Origin: Candidatus Binatia bacterium
Lineage (GTDB): Bacteria > Desulfobacterota > Binatia > HRBIN30
Assembly: GCA_026415395.1 (NCBI GenBank)
Contig: JAOAHD010000007.1
Location: 186,001-250,000, forward strand
Length of the DNA stretch: 64,000 nucleotides
Direction of reading: 5' to 3'
Both the position numbers and the translations under genes were made by a program. Of this stretch, positions 1 to 8,725 are shown piece after piece. Each line of letters begins with the position of its first letter. Position 1 is the first letter of the stretch. Under the pieces are notes generated by a model. The model worked only from the letters and a program-made list of their open reading frames with translations. It had not been told where the DNA came from and ran no database searches.

Positions 1-27
1 TGAGCACGGAGAACGCCGCCCTGTGTT

Positions 28-582
28 TCACACATCCCCCTTGGCCTCACCGAGCACGATTGCCGTCGAGCAGTGGTACACCACGTTGTTGATCCCGTGG
101 CACCAGTTGATGTCGTTGCTGCGCTGCGGGTAGTAGACCGGCTTGTCGCCTTCGTTGCGGTGGCAGTAGCAAAGCCCGCACACGTGCTTCGCGCAGCAGT
201 CGTTGTAGGAAATGATGTACAGCTTCCCATCAGCAGGGTTGCGGCAAGTGCCGATCCACGTCACCGGCGACTGGATGGTGCCAGGCGGGCAGGAACGCTG
301 TGTGCCACCGCAGCAACTGCAGAGGAACCCATCGATGGCACAATGCCGCCAATACTCGCAGCGCGATGGGTCGCCCGCTGGGTGGTCAATCCCCGGCTCG
401 CCCTGCACGGCCTCTTTCCGCGCCGTGCTGGCCCGTGCGACTGGCAACAGCGGGTAGGTTGCCATGCCGACGAGAGCCGTCCCAACCCGCGCCAAGAAGC
501 TGCGGCGCGAGGTGCGGTCCGCCAACCGCCGCGCCCAGCGAGCACACAACGTGTCGATTGTGGCAAACAGGGGCTCCAGCAT
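28..582 (-). CDS. mauA: Methylamine dehydrogenase light chain (TTQ subunit)
   Basis: The 184-aa protein is the small catalytic subunit of periplasmic methylamine dehydrogenase, which oxidises primary amines to aldehyde and ammonia and passes electrons to a cupredoxin or cytochrome. A twin-arginine signal (SRRSFL, residues 25-30) precedes a hydrophobic stretch, as expected for Tat export of this subunit. The mature part is very Cys-rich, with the family blocks around CEYWRHCAIDGFLCSCCGG (from 75) and NDINWCHG. Trp109 and Trp160 are 51 residues apart, exactly the spacing of the two tryptophans that form tryptophan tryptophylquinone. The ATG at 582 is preferred over an in-frame codon at 648 because it follows a GGAGG ribosome site and avoids overlap with mauD. 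It is the last gene of the mauBEDA run. A mauG-type TTQ-maturing cytochrome is not in the window but could lie beyond position 1. Confidence 0.95.
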   Translation of the reverse strand: MLEPLFATIDTLCARWARRLADRTSRRSFLARVGTALVGMATYPLLPVARASTARKEAVQGEPGIDHPAGDPSRCEYWRHCAIDGFLCSCCGGTQRSCPPGTIQSPVTWIGTCRNPADGKLYIISYNDCCAKHVCGLCYCHRNEGDKPVYYPQRSNDINWCHGINNVVYHCSTAIVLGEAKGDV

Positions 583-595
583 CGATGACCTCCGC

Positions 596-1198
596 CTAAC
601 CCGCGACGCGTTGCCGTTGCAAGTACTCCTGAATTGAACCCACACCATGGCGGTAGGCCTCGAACAAACTTTCGATGTGCTCCCGCGTGTTCACGATTCC
701 TTTGGCGCGCAGCACGCCCTTGGGGTCGAGCAGCACAGCGAACGGCAGCTTCGGCACCTGATACGCTAGGCCCAGCTCCGTCGAAAGTACGTAAGGAAAG
801 CGGGAACCCAGGCGAGCCAACATTTCCTCGTGCTCGTCGATGGGCCCTTCACTCGCGAGCACAATGTCCAGCCATCGTTCCTCGCTGCGGCGAACGGAGT
901 CGAGCACCGGCAAGAGCGCTTTGCACGCCGGGCACTGGGGCGCCACCCACACGAGCAGGGTACAGCGTTGGTCGCTGCGCGTGCCGCCAATGTGCACGGT
1001 CTGCCCGCGCAAGTCGCGCAACTCGAACGCAGGCGCCACACTCCCCACTTGCGGCGCGGTTTGTGGCACCAAGGCGCCCACTGGGGCAATGCGTGCTTGC
1101 AACAGCCCAACTTGCCGCACGAGCGCGAGCACGACCACCGCCAACCCGACCACTACCAGCCAAAGCAACACTTGGGAAACGATCAGCGCAGTCGACAT
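596..1198 (-). CDS. mauD: Methylamine dehydrogenase accessory thioredoxin-like protein
   Basis: This 200-aa protein has one N-terminal membrane segment (about residues 5-28) and a periplasmic thioredoxin-like domain with a CPAC active site at 89-92. MauD proteins are thought to form or shuffle the six disulfides of the MauA light chain; without them the light chain is unstable. It lies between mauE and mauA in the canonical order, 12 bp after mauE and 13 bp before mauA, so co-translation within one transcript is likely. Length and motif match the family well. Confidence 0.93.
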   Translation of the reverse strand: MSTALIVSQVLLWLVVVGLAVVVLALVRQVGLLQARIAPVGALVPQTAPQVGSVAPAFELRDLRGQTVHIGGTRSDQRCTLLVWVAPQCPACKALLPVLDSVRRSEERWLDIVLASEGPIDEHEEMLARLGSRFPYVLSTELGLAYQVPKLPFAVLLDPKGVLRAKGIVNTREHIESLFEAYRHGVGSIQEYLQRQRVAG

Positions 1199-1210
1199 TG
1201 GCGTTGCTCG

Positions 1211-1750
1211 TCAAGTGCGGTCCGTCTTGTCAGCCAGTTTGTCGGCTGGAGTTTGTGCGAGCATCTCCAAAGCTAAGTACAGGACAACCAGCGCTAAAGC
1301 GGCAGCGGCGACGGTGAAGGTATCGAGCCAGGTCCAGGGGCGAGCCGGCGCGCTCCCCGTGGCCACGAGGAACAACGCAGCAAGCACGAGATTCCGCCAC
1401 ACCAGTGCCCAGCTAATGTTCGCTGCTCCGCGCGGGCCCGCGCACCCACAGGGGTGATCGGTGCGGCCCGCAACAATCTCGCGCACCAGCACCCCGGCGT
1501 AGAGGAGCAAGAGCGCAGCACTGCCGGCGCACGCCAGCGTGAAGGCTCCGGCAAAACAAAATGCCAGCGCAAGGGAAAGTTCGGTGACAATCAGGCCGAG
1601 AGCCAGGAGTCCGTGCAGCGGCGCTGCCGGAATACGGTAGAGTGCCAAGATGTTCCGAAACTCCTTAGGTGCGCGGAGTTTGTGCCAGGCGGCGCTGGAC
1701 CAAAGTAAAACACCGAGCACGCGCACGAGCATTTGATACGCGACATCCAT
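1211..1750 (-). CDS. mauE: Methylamine utilization membrane protein MauE
   Basis: The 179-aa protein is strongly hydrophobic, with about four membrane segments, and has the MauE/DoxX-like organisation. MauE works with MauD in maturation of the methylamine dehydrogenase light chain and may act as the membrane electron donor for disulfide handling. A cysteine pair (HPCGCAG) around residues 99-103 is compatible with a redox role. It starts 3 bp after the mauB stop and ends 12 bp before mauD, inside the mauBEDA operon. The assignment rests on position plus the membrane profile. Other MauE-like DoxX proteins exist, but the context is decisive here. Confidence 0.9.
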   Translation of the reverse strand: MDVAYQMLVRVLGVLLWSSAAWHKLRAPKEFRNILALYRIPAAPLHGLLALGLIVTELSLALAFCFAGAFTLACAGSAALLLLYAGVLVREIVAGRTDHPCGCAGPRGAANISWALVWRNLVLAALFLVATGSAPARPWTWLDTFTVAAAALALVVLYLALEMLAQTPADKLADKTDRT

Positions 1751-1753
1751 TGC

Positions 1754-2995
1754 TCAGCGGCTGCCTCCGTAGGGAGCGAAAAGCAAATCGGTCATCCAGC
1801 CAATGGGTTGCACCCGCCGCACGAACGCCCCCGAGCGTGCGTCGTACACGGCAAGCGCGCCGGCAAACTCGCACGCAGTAATCAGCAGCGGGTTCTCATC
1901 TTGGGTGACGGCAATCGACTTGACCAAGGGCGGAATCCAGCGATCCAGCGCCCGCTCCCAAAGCCACGGCAACGGCCAGCGCCACGAGGCGTCAGGCTCG
2001 ATCGCAAACCCGTACAGCGTGGCTCCCGGAAATCGGAGGGGGATACGCTGGAGGCGTTTCTTCTCGCGGGTGTCGAACACCCATACCTCGGTTCCCGGTT
2101 CCTTGTGGGTATCCGGACCTCCCTGATGCATGAGCACGAACAGCCACCCGAGCTGCGCATGGGCCGCCAAGTGCTGGGAGCCTCCGGTGCGCCACGATTG
2201 CCGGCGGTCGTTCTCGTCGACGATCGACCAAGTCGGCAGTGGCCGGATGTCGTCGCCACTGACGTCCACGGGGTGCACCACGCCTTCGAAGGAAACGAAG
2301 TACCAGATAGAGCCAGCCCGAACCCCCTTCTCCGTCACTGGATCTCGACGCGGATCAAAAAATGGGGCCGAACGGCTGCGCCGACGCTCGTTTCCTTCGT
2401 CGTCGAGTTCGATGACGAACATACTGCCATCCGGGCAAAGCGCAAAGAACCGGCGCGGCCCTGCGGCAAACGCCAAACTGCAACCGGGAGTGTCGATCTC
2501 GGTCACGAAGCGCCGGCGCTCGACGTCGACAATGCTCAGCGAGGTGCCGGTCGTCCAGTTAAATACGGCCACGAAGCGATCATCGTCGGAGAGGGCGCCA
2601 TGGTTTAGGGCGATGCGGTTGAGGGCACGTTTCGGAGGGATGGGAATTTCCGCCACAAAGGCGAGGTGTTTGGTGTCGTAGATTTCGACCACGTCGGTGC
2701 GCTCCCCACGCGTCCGGCGCGAGTAGTAAGTCGACGGGACGTAAATTTCCGGGCGCCTCTGGGCAAAGAGCGGCAAAAACGTTCCGTAGCCAGCGGGGAC
2801 GCTACCTAAAAAGCGGCTTTGGTCGACATCGACCACACTCGTGCGTTCCAACACCAAGTCGGTTGCAAAAACCCAGCGGGCGTGTGGTGGCGGTAGCGTT
2901 TCCACTTGGCCGGTTTGTTCGGGCGCCACCTCCGCCCCAACAATGCCAGGGAGGAGTAACGCAAGCACCCAGAACCACCTGCACGCGAGCCGCAC
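1754..2995 (-). CDS. mauB: Amine dehydrogenase heavy chain (beta-propeller)
   Basis: The 413-aa exported protein (Sec-type signal, residues 1-21) is the large subunit of methylamine/aromatic amine dehydrogenase. It forms the seven-bladed propeller that cradles the TTQ light chain. Blade-like repeats and family blocks are visible, for example IYVPSTYYSRRTRGERTDVVE near residue 84 and GGSQHLAAHAQLGWLFVLMHQ near 275. The start is GTG at 2995 with only a weak ribosome site; no better in-frame start is visible. It leads the run mauB-mauE-mauD-mauA. Substrate preference (methylamine versus aromatic amines) cannot be settled from the sequence; the presence of mauE/mauD fits both types. Confidence 0.92.
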   Translation of the reverse strand: MRLACRWFWVLALLLPGIVGAEVAPEQTGQVETLPPPHARWVFATDLVLERTSVVDVDQSRFLGSVPAGYGTFLPLFAQRRPEIYVPSTYYSRRTRGERTDVVEIYDTKHLAFVAEIPIPPKRALNRIALNHGALSDDDRFVAVFNWTTGTSLSIVDVERRRFVTEIDTPGCSLAFAAGPRRFFALCPDGSMFVIELDDEGNERRRSRSAPFFDPRRDPVTEKGVRAGSIWYFVSFEGVVHPVDVSGDDIRPLPTWSIVDENDRRQSWRTGGSQHLAAHAQLGWLFVLMHQGGPDTHKEPGTEVWVFDTREKKRLQRIPLRFPGATLYGFAIEPDASWRWPLPWLWERALDRWIPPLVKSIAVTQDENPLLITACEFAGALAVYDARSGAFVRRVQPIGWMTDLLFAPYGGSR

Positions 2996-3059
2996 GGAAA
3001 ATTGCTACCACGTGCGCTCTCGCTCAGGCAACCCAATCGTGCTGGCAGGAACCGAGTCG

Positions 3060-4055
3060 TTAGTTTGCGCTCGGGCGATTTTCAGCGCGGGCGAGATCTT
3101 GGATTTCGTTGGGTTGTAAGGGGCGGTTCAAAATGCGCACATCGACCATCTCCCCCGCCGCCGGCGTTCCCGAGGGCAGCTTCGAGCCCACGTACGCCTT
3201 TGGCTCTTCGCCAAGGGAAGGAGGAATGTCGAAGGTGTTTTGCGAGACCGGTTTGCCGTCAACGAAAAGTTGTAAGCGGCCTTGCACCCAGGTGGCGGAC
3301 ACCTGATGCCACTCGCCCGGTTTCCACTCATCGATGGGTACACCCACGCCGAGCTCGCGGCCATTGGAGTCGAAGTACTCAAAGCGCAGGAAGTTGACGT
3401 TTTTGGCCACACGGATGGCTTGCTGTCCCTCGCCAATTTGCACGAAAACGGCATCGTTTTGGTCGCTCGGTTCCCAGTCGGGTTTCAGCCAAAAGGCCAT
3501 CGTGCCTGCATCCCCGGCAATCTTGCCAGCATTCTCCAATTGCACCTGGGTTTCCGTGACGAAACGCTGATCTTTGCCGCCCTCGAATACCACTTCAGGA
3601 GGCGGCTCCCCTTCTGCCGGCATCTGGCCTACCACAGTGGTTGTTTGTTCGGCACTGCCGCGTTGCGGCTTTAGTGTGGCAAGTTTGTCTGCCGCTGGCG
3701 GGGCCACCGCCTCCACCTCACCTGCAGGGGCTTCGGCTGCACTTCCGACCGCCTCCCCAAAGCTCCCGCCGCGGGGCTTGAGACCAGCTAGGCCAACGGC
3801 TGCGCCCGCCCCTGCAGTTCCCGACTCGCCCGAGCTGGTGCCCGTAGCGTGTCCGGTAGCGGCTCCACGGGCGCCAGCGGCCGCAGCAGCACCGCTGCTA
3901 CCACCGCGCTCCTCCCGAGAGGCGAGCACGCCTGCCGCGGCCTTCCGCCCTTCCTCGCCGTTGCGCTCTCCGCGTCGCGATTGCACCAGATATAGAGTGC
4001 CGCCCACGACGACAATTCCAGCAACGACCAACCCGACGACCAGGTTCCGGTTCAT
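3060..4055 (-). CDS. Membrane-anchored LamG/concanavalin-like domain protein
   Basis: This 331-aa protein starts with a single membrane anchor (about residues 3-23), followed by a long low-complexity Ala/Gly/Ser/Glu linker to about residue 150. A C-terminal LamG (concanavalin A-like) domain follows, with typical strands such as AFWLKPDW, WHQVSATW and LFVDGKPV. Such domains bind carbohydrate or protein surfaces outside the cytoplasm. The start at 4055 (MNRNLVVG) places the membrane anchor at the very N-terminus; an upstream in-frame start at 4157 would add a poorly structured leader. The gene lies 64 bp before mauB on the same strand. No functional link to amine oxidation is evident, and its exact role is unknown. 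Confidence 0.75.
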   Translation of the reverse strand: MNRNLVVGLVVAGIVVVGGTLYLVQSRRGERNGEEGRKAAAGVLASREERGGSSGAAAAAGARGAATGHATGTSSGESGTAGAGAAVGLAGLKPRGGSFGEAVGSAAEAPAGEVEAVAPPAADKLATLKPQRGSAEQTTTVVGQMPAEGEPPPEVVFEGGKDQRFVTETQVQLENAGKIAGDAGTMAFWLKPDWEPSDQNDAVFVQIGEGQQAIRVAKNVNFLRFEYFDSNGRELGVGVPIDEWKPGEWHQVSATWVQGRLQLFVDGKPVSQNTFDIPPSLGEEPKAYVGSKLPSGTPAAGEMVDVRILNRPLQPNEIQDLARAENRPSAN

Positions 4056-4201
4056 ACGAGCGCGTATGGTGAAGGCCGAGCCCCCGGTTGTCAATGCTTG
4101 TCGTGGTGCTTCCAGCGAGGCGGCAGAGACCGCTGCGCCGCGGGGGATGGCGAGCATTGCGGCGGCGTGAAAGCGCCAAGGTGCCTTGGTATGAACAGCT
4201 C

Positions 4202-5818
4202 ATGGCAAACGACTTCCCATTCCAGGAACTTTTCCCGCTGGGGGAAGATGATACCCCTTACCGGCGCCTCGATGGCCATTGGGTTGAGCGCGATCGCTTC
4301 CGCGGCCACGACGTACTCGTGGTGCAGGCGGAGGGCCTGCGGCGGCTCGCTGCGGAAGCGATGCGTGACATCAATCACTTGTTCCGGGCCGGCCACCTCG
4401 CGCAGTTGCGGGCGATTTTGGATGACCCGGAGGCTTCTGCCAACGATCGCTTTGTCGCTTGGAACATGCTGCGCAATGCGTGCGTGGCCGCCGGAATGGT
4501 GTTGCCCTCGTGTCAGGACACGGGCACGGCCATCGTGTTCGGCAAGAAGGGGCAGCAAGTGTGGACTGTGGGCGACGATGACGAACGGGCATTGGCCCAC
4601 GGGATTTTCGACACCTACACCAGCGACAATCTCCGTTACTCCCAGCTTGCCCCCTTGACCATGTACGAGGAGGTGAACACCAAGTCGAACCTGCCAGCGC
4701 AGGTCGAAATCCTCAGTGTTCCGGGCGATCGGTACGAGTTCCTGTTCGTGGCCAAGGGCGGGGGCTCCGCCAACAAGACGTTTTTGTTTCAAGAAACGAA
4801 AGCCGTCTTAAACCCCACCGCACTGAAAAATTTCCTGCGCGACAAGCTGCGGCTGCTCGGCACCGCGGCGTGTCCACCGTACCACCTTGCGGTAGTCGTG
4901 GGCGGCTTGTCGGCAGAGTTGACCCTCAAGACCGTGAAGCTCGCGTCGTGCCGCTACCTCGACCATTTGCCCACTCGCGGAAACGAGCGTGGCCACGCCC
5001 TTCGCGACCCCGAACTCGAGGCCGAGTTGCTGAAAATGGCGCAAGAAACGCACATCGGGGCTCAGTTCGGCGGCAAGTACTTTTGCCTCGATGTACGCGT
5101 GATTCGCTTGCCGCGCCACGGCGCCAGTTGCCCCATCGGCATTGGTGTGTCTTGCTCTGCTGACCGCCAAGCGAAGGCAAAAATCACTGCCGAGGGAATC
5201 TTTCTCGAACAGTTGGAAACCCATCCCGAGCGCTTTCTCCCGGACATCGATGAGAAGCAGCTCAGTCGCGAGGTGGTGCCGATCGATTTACGCCGGCCGA
5301 TGGACGAAATTCGCCGCGAACTGTCCAAGTACCCGATCAAAACCCGGCTGGCGCTCACCGGGCCCATGATCGTCGCGCGCGACATCGCCCACGCCAAACT
5401 CAAAGAGCGGATCGACCGCGGCGAGGGTTTGCCCCAGTATTTCAAGGATCATCCCATCTATTACGCGGGCCCGGCAAAAACGCCGGCGGGCTACGTGTCG
5501 GGCTCCTTTGGCCCGACAACTGCCGGGCGCATGGATGCCTACTTGCCGCTGTTTATGCAGCACGGGGGGAGTTACGTGACCGTGGCCAAGGGCAATCGCT
5601 CGCCGGTGGTTACCGAGGCGTGCAAGAAATACGGCGGCTTTTATTTGGGAAGTATCGGCGGTCCGGCTGCTGTGTTGGCGCAAGAGAACATCAAGAAGGT
5701 GGAGTTGGTCGAGTATCCCGAGCTGGGAATGGAAGCCATCTATCGCATCGAGGTAGAAAACTTCCCAGCCTTTATTGTCATCGATGACAAGGGGAATGAC
5801 TTCTTCGCCCAGCTCTGA
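4202..5818 (+). CDS. fumA: Class I (iron-sulfur) fumarate hydratase
   Basis: The 538-aa protein interconverts fumarate and malate in the citric acid cycle using an oxygen-sensitive [4Fe-4S] cluster. The three cluster cysteines of long single-chain class I fumarases are present at C104 ([10 protein letters not shown]), C224 (TAACPPYH) and C318 (GIGVSC), nearly the same numbering as E. coli FumA. The beta-domain signatures [13 protein letters not shown] and the C-terminal IGGPAA are also seen. The ATG at 4202 is chosen because the family N-terminus begins there; an in-frame start at 4088 would overlap the divergent gene's leader. It is monocistronic and convergent with the next gene at 5834. 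Confidence 0.95.
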   Translation: MANDFPFQELFPLGEDDTPYRRLDGHWVERDRFRGHDVLVVQAEGLRRLAAEAMRDINHLFRAGHLAQLRAILDDPEASANDRFVAWNMLRNACVAAGMVLPSCQDTGTAIVFGKKGQQVWTVGDDDERALAHGIFDTYTSDNLRYSQLAPLTMYEEVNTKSNLPAQVEILSVPGDRYEFLFVAKGGGSANKTFLFQETKAVLNPTALKNFLRDKLRLLGTAACPPYHLAVVVGGLSAELTLKTVKLASCRYLDHLPTRGNERGHALRDPELEAELLKMAQETHIGAQFGGKYFCLDVRVIRLPRHGASCPIGIGVSCSADRQAKAKITAEGIFLEQLETHPERFLPDIDEKQLSREVVPIDLRRPMDEIRRELSKYPIKTRLALTGPMIVARDIAHAKLKERIDRGEGLPQYFKDHPIYYAGPAKTPAGYVSGSFGPTTAGRMDAYLPLFMQHGGSYVTVAKGNRSPVVTEACKKYGGFYLGSIGGPAAVLAQENIKKVELVEYPELGMEAIYRIEVENFPAFIVIDDKGNDFFAQL

Positions 5819-5833
5819 GTCGTTCCTCGCCGT

Positions 5834-6739
5834 TTACGCAAACGCGTCGATCACCTCAGCGAGGGCATCGAGTTGCCCACCACGGGTCGAGGAAGGGACC
5901 AAGATCGGCGTCTTCACCCCTGCTGCGTACCACGCTTCCACTCCCTCGCGCACTTCGCTGGCGCTGCCGAACAAGGTGCAATCCCGTAGCCAGCGATCGG
6001 ACATCAGCGCAGGCAAGCGGTCGTATTCCCGCGCCGCAATGGCTGTTTGAATGGCACGCATTTCCTCTTCGTACCCAGCTTCGATCCAGTACCGCTGATA
6101 GTTAGGCAGCATGACGTAACCGGTAAGCGTTTTCCTCAGCACGGCAGCGGCAGCAGCGCGATCAGAGTCGATGCAAGTGGGAATCATGTTGCCGACAAAG
6201 AAGTCCGACTCGTTTGCTCGGGCTCCAAGGTGAGCGAGTGACGCGGGCATGTGCGAGCGGCAAGCATTGGCCCACACGGCTCCCTCGGCAATCCGAGCGG
6301 CGAGCCGAATCATGGGCGGGCGCAACGTGGCGAGCGTGATTGGCGGCAGCGGCCCCCAGCGGTCGGCGCCTTCTCGGAGCTTGGAGACAAACTCCTCCAT
6401 GTCCTGGGTGGGTTTGCCGGCGCGGACGCCGAGACGCTCCAGCACAGGTCCGTGGCTCACTCCGATGCCGAAGCGGAAGCGCCCAGGGGCGAGTTCGTGA
6501 ATCAGGGTGGCGGTGAGCGCGTAGTCGTGTGGGTGGCGCGTGTAAATGTTGGCGATGGCGGTACCGAACGGAATTTCGTTGGTCACCAACGCGATCGCTT
6601 CGCACAAGCCTAAGCCGTCGCCAAAGCTCGGACAGTAAATCCCGGCAAACCCCGCGCGCTCCAATGTACGGGCCATCTCCAACGTGGCGCGGCGCTTACC
6701 GCGCATCGCCGCCAAACTCACTGCTGGCTTTGTCCCCAC
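5834..6739 (-). CDS. Luciferase-like (LLM) flavin/F420-dependent oxidoreductase
   Basis: The 301-aa protein belongs to the bacterial luciferase-like monooxygenase superfamily (TIM barrel binding FMN or F420). Family features include the early ERAGFAGIYCPSFGD strand-helix, GTAIANIYTRHP, the FRFGIGVSHG phosphate-site loop and the DCTLFGSASEVREGVEAW block near the C-terminus typical of F420-type members. A GTG at 6739 is the likely start: it sits 14 bp after the preceding stop and behind AAGGGAGAG, whereas starting further upstream would read through the zinc-ribbon gene. It is the last gene of a four-gene minus-strand run. Substrate unknown; the split between F420 and FMN cannot be made by eye. 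Confidence 0.85.
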   Translation of the reverse strand: MGTKPAVSLAAMRGKRRATLEMARTLERAGFAGIYCPSFGDGLGLCEAIALVTNEIPFGTAIANIYTRHPHDYALTATLIHELAPGRFRFGIGVSHGPVLERLGVRAGKPTQDMEEFVSKLREGADRWGPLPPITLATLRPPMIRLAARIAEGAVWANACRSHMPASLAHLGARANESDFFVGNMIPTCIDSDRAAAAAVLRKTLTGYVMLPNYQRYWIEAGYEEEMRAIQTAIAAREYDRLPALMSDRWLRDCTLFGSASEVREGVEAWYAAGVKTPILVPSSTRGGQLDALAEVIDAFA

Positions 6740-6753
6740 CGGCTCGCTCTCCC

Positions 6754-6909
6754 TTAGAATTCTTCGTCTTCGATTTCGTCCAGCTCGCCCCACTCGATCT
6801 TGCACTTCTCCGAGCAGAAAAAGTGTGGCCAGCTTTCCACGACCACTACCTGAGCCCGCTCCTTGAGCACAGGTAGACCGCAATGTTCACAAGTAACCGT
6901 TTCCGTCAT
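6754..6909 (-). CDS. Small zinc-ribbon (TRASH-like) protein, 51 aa
   Basis: A 51-codon ORF starts at an ATG (6909) 9 nt behind a strong AAGGAG ribosome site and stops at TAA. It encodes two cysteine pairs, CEHC (residues 7-10) and CSEKC (32-36), separated by an ESWPHFF linker, then a very acidic tail. The CxxC...FFCSxxC pattern is that of TRASH/MYM-type treble-clef zinc fingers seen in metal sensors and chaperones. It sits 15 bp after the HypE-like gene and 14 bp before the LLM gene on the same strand, so it is almost certainly co-transcribed. It is short enough to be missed by automatic callers. Function unknown. Confidence 0.82.
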   Translation of the reverse strand: MTETVTCEHCGLPVLKERAQVVVVESWPHFFCSEKCKIEWGELDEIEDEEF

Positions 6910-6924
6910 CGCTGCTCTCCTTTC

Positions 6925-7992
6925 TTATCGACGTGCTGCCGGCTGTGAGGTCCGGCTTGGCCGCGTCCGGGTGCTGGTGCTCGCCAGCAAGCGCGCCAGT
7001 TCGTCGCGTTCCGACCAATGCCAGCGCACCCGCTTGCCGCCTTGCCGCGCGCGTACCCCGCGCCCTGGCACCACCCGGCCGATCACTTGTCCGGCAATGC
7101 CTCGCCGTTGCCAGGCCGCGGACAGAACGGGCCAATGATCGGGAGGCACCGTGGCCAACAACATCCCCGAGCTAATGAGGCCGAGCGGGTCGACACCAAA
7201 ATGGTCACAAAGGATCCGTGTTTCCGCCAAGACCGGGATGGCGTCCAGGTCAACTTCGAGCCCGCGTCCCGAAGCCAACGCAAGCTCAGTTAGGCCAGCG
7301 CGGACGCCCCCTTCGGTCGGGTCGTGCATGGCCGTTGCTCCGCTGCGAGCAGCGAGCAACGCCTCGGGAACAATGGAAATTCCCGGGCTGCGATGAAAGC
7401 GAGTCGCACGCCGTGCCTTCGCCGCACCAAGCAAGCGAGTGGCCTCGCGGGGAAAGGAGCGCGCTAAAATTGCTGTGCCTTCCAAGGCTGCTGCTTTCGT
7501 GCAGACTAAAAGATCGCCAAGGCGCGCGCCCTGCGGGGTGACCAATTCGTCCTTGCGTGCAACTCCTTGCATGTCGCCTGCGACCACGGGCTGGGTGACC
7601 GCCGGTGTGACCTCCGTGTGGCCGCCCGTAATGGCGATGCCGAGTGCTCGCGCAGCATCGTCGACGTCGCGCATGATGCGCCGCGCAGTATCGAGCCCGG
7701 CGACCGGTGGGAGCAGGACGGTGACCTGAAACCACGCCGGCTGGCAGCCGACCACAGCCACGTCGTTGGCATTCACGTGCACAGCGTACCAGCCAGCCTC
7801 TTCACCGACGAACGTGACGGGGTCGCTTTTCAGCACCAACAGCCGCTCACCGAGGTCGACCACCGCGGCATCGCGGCCGAAGGCAGGCCCTTGCACCACG
7901 CGGTGATCGGCAGCGCCACGGTAGCGGAGCAGCCCTTCGAGAGCCCGCTTGGGCAGTTTGCCGGGGAGCAATCGGTGAGCCCGCCGTGCCAC
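6925..7992 (-). CDS. AIR synthase-like / HypE-related ATP-binding protein
   Basis: The 355-aa protein has the two-domain AIR synthase fold (PurM/ThiL/HypE/SelD superfamily). The N-terminal ATP/Mg region contains GRDAAVVD, VHVNANDVAVVG and ITGGHTEVTP, and the C-terminal domain has MHDPTEGGVRAGLTELA and GLISSGMLLA, which are closest to HypE. HypE makes the CN ligands of NiFe-hydrogenase, but no other hyp genes are visible and the C-terminal PRICGF-type Cys tail of true HypE is absent (the protein ends in an Arg/Thr-rich tail). It is therefore probably a HypE-like paralogue of unknown substrate. The GTG start at 7992 lies 16 bp after the upstream HPF-like gene. Confidence 0.82.
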   Translation of the reverse strand: MARRAHRLLPGKLPKRALEGLLRYRGAADHRVVQGPAFGRDAAVVDLGERLLVLKSDPVTFVGEEAGWYAVHVNANDVAVVGCQPAWFQVTVLLPPVAGLDTARRIMRDVDDAARALGIAITGGHTEVTPAVTQPVVAGDMQGVARKDELVTPQGARLGDLLVCTKAAALEGTAILARSFPREATRLLGAAKARRATRFHRSPGISIVPEALLAARSGATAMHDPTEGGVRAGLTELALASGRGLEVDLDAIPVLAETRILCDHFGVDPLGLISSGMLLATVPPDHWPVLSAAWQRRGIAGQVIGRVVPGRGVRARQGGKRVRWHWSERDELARLLASTSTRTRPSRTSQPAARR

Positions 7993-8008
7993 GTCCCATT
8001 CCTACTGT

Positions 8009-8332
8009 TCACAGCGGGTGCTTGGGCCGGCGGTGCCCATCGCGCCGCCGTTCCACGAAGCTCTTGAGCTCTTCGGTAAGGGCATCGAAGGCAGCGTGAA
8101 TGGCGTCTCCCATGTCGGCAGCATTTTTATGCGCCGTGAGCGTTTCCCCGGGAATGTGCAGTAACAGCCGCACTTCCTCGGCCCCTCGCAAATGGTGCGG
8201 GTTGTGAATCAGGGTGACGTGTAGGCGGAGCAAGTCGCGATACAGCTCCTGCAACTTTGCCACCCCGCGATCGATCAACACGCGCCAGCGGGGGTGAACC
8301 TCCGTGTGCTGTGCTTGGATTTCGAGATGCAT
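8009..8332 (-). CDS. HPF/RaiA-type ribosome-associated protein
   Basis: The 107-aa protein resembles the S30AE/RaiA (sigma-54 modulation) family that binds the 30S subunit and promotes ribosome hibernation. It has the order expected of that fold: an N-terminal strand (MHLEIQAQHTEV), a helix with VAKLQELYRDL, strands with HVTLIHNP and EEVRLLLHIPGETLTAH, and a C-terminal AFDALTEELKSFVERRR helix. It is the short form without the HPF dimerisation domain. The ATG at 8332 follows AAGGGCG and avoids an upstream extension. It heads the run with the HypE-like, zinc-ribbon and LLM genes. Divergence from canonical HPF makes an exact name unsafe. Confidence 0.75.
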   Translation of the reverse strand: MHLEIQAQHTEVHPRWRVLIDRGVAKLQELYRDLLRLHVTLIHNPHHLRGAEEVRLLLHIPGETLTAHKNAADMGDAIHAAFDALTEELKSFVERRRDGHRRPKHPL

Positions 8333-8725
8333 CGCCCTTCGTTCCTTTCTACCCCGGCCTTCCGGCGCTTGCGCCAAGATGCGGCCCGCAGTCTACCAAA
8401 CTCGTTGGCGCTGCCAACTGCTTGCACTGTTTGAAGTGGCGCGCAGCGATTGCACCGCCGCCGCGAGCACTTTTCTCCAGCCCGCGAAAGGCCGGAGCGT
8501 TCTGCCTGGGGTCGGTCGTGTCCCGAACGTTGCAGTGCCGCCCTCAACCGTACTGTGAGCGAGATCCGGTGTGGCCTCACAGTGGGACCTGCAAGGTTGC
8601 AACACTGATGCGTAAAAGCGGCACCGAAATATGACTTGTGCATGACGCGGTAAACGCACGGGCATCCAGCTTTGCCTGGCACAGTGTCTGCTGGAGACGA
8701 CAAGTGTCGTTTGAGGAGGTCAGCG
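8333..8725. other. Divergent intergenic region without a gene
   Basis: This 393-bp gap separates the divergent HPF-like and 75-aa genes. Apart from a sigma-54-like site at 8677-8692 and a ribosome site before 8726, I see no convincing ORF, RNA gene or repeat. Confidence 0.6.
8677..8692 (+). promoter_or_regulatory. Candidate sigma-54 (-24/-12) promoter
   Basis: The stretch reads TGGCACAGTGTCTGCT. It has the GG and GC doublets separated by exactly 10 bp, and the full TGGCAC -24 half. The -12 element is CTGCT rather than TTGCA. Transcription would begin about 12 bp downstream (near 8704), giving a short leader with a GAGGAGG ribosome site before the ATG at 8726. Single-site matches occur by chance, so confidence is moderate. 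Confidence 0.45.
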
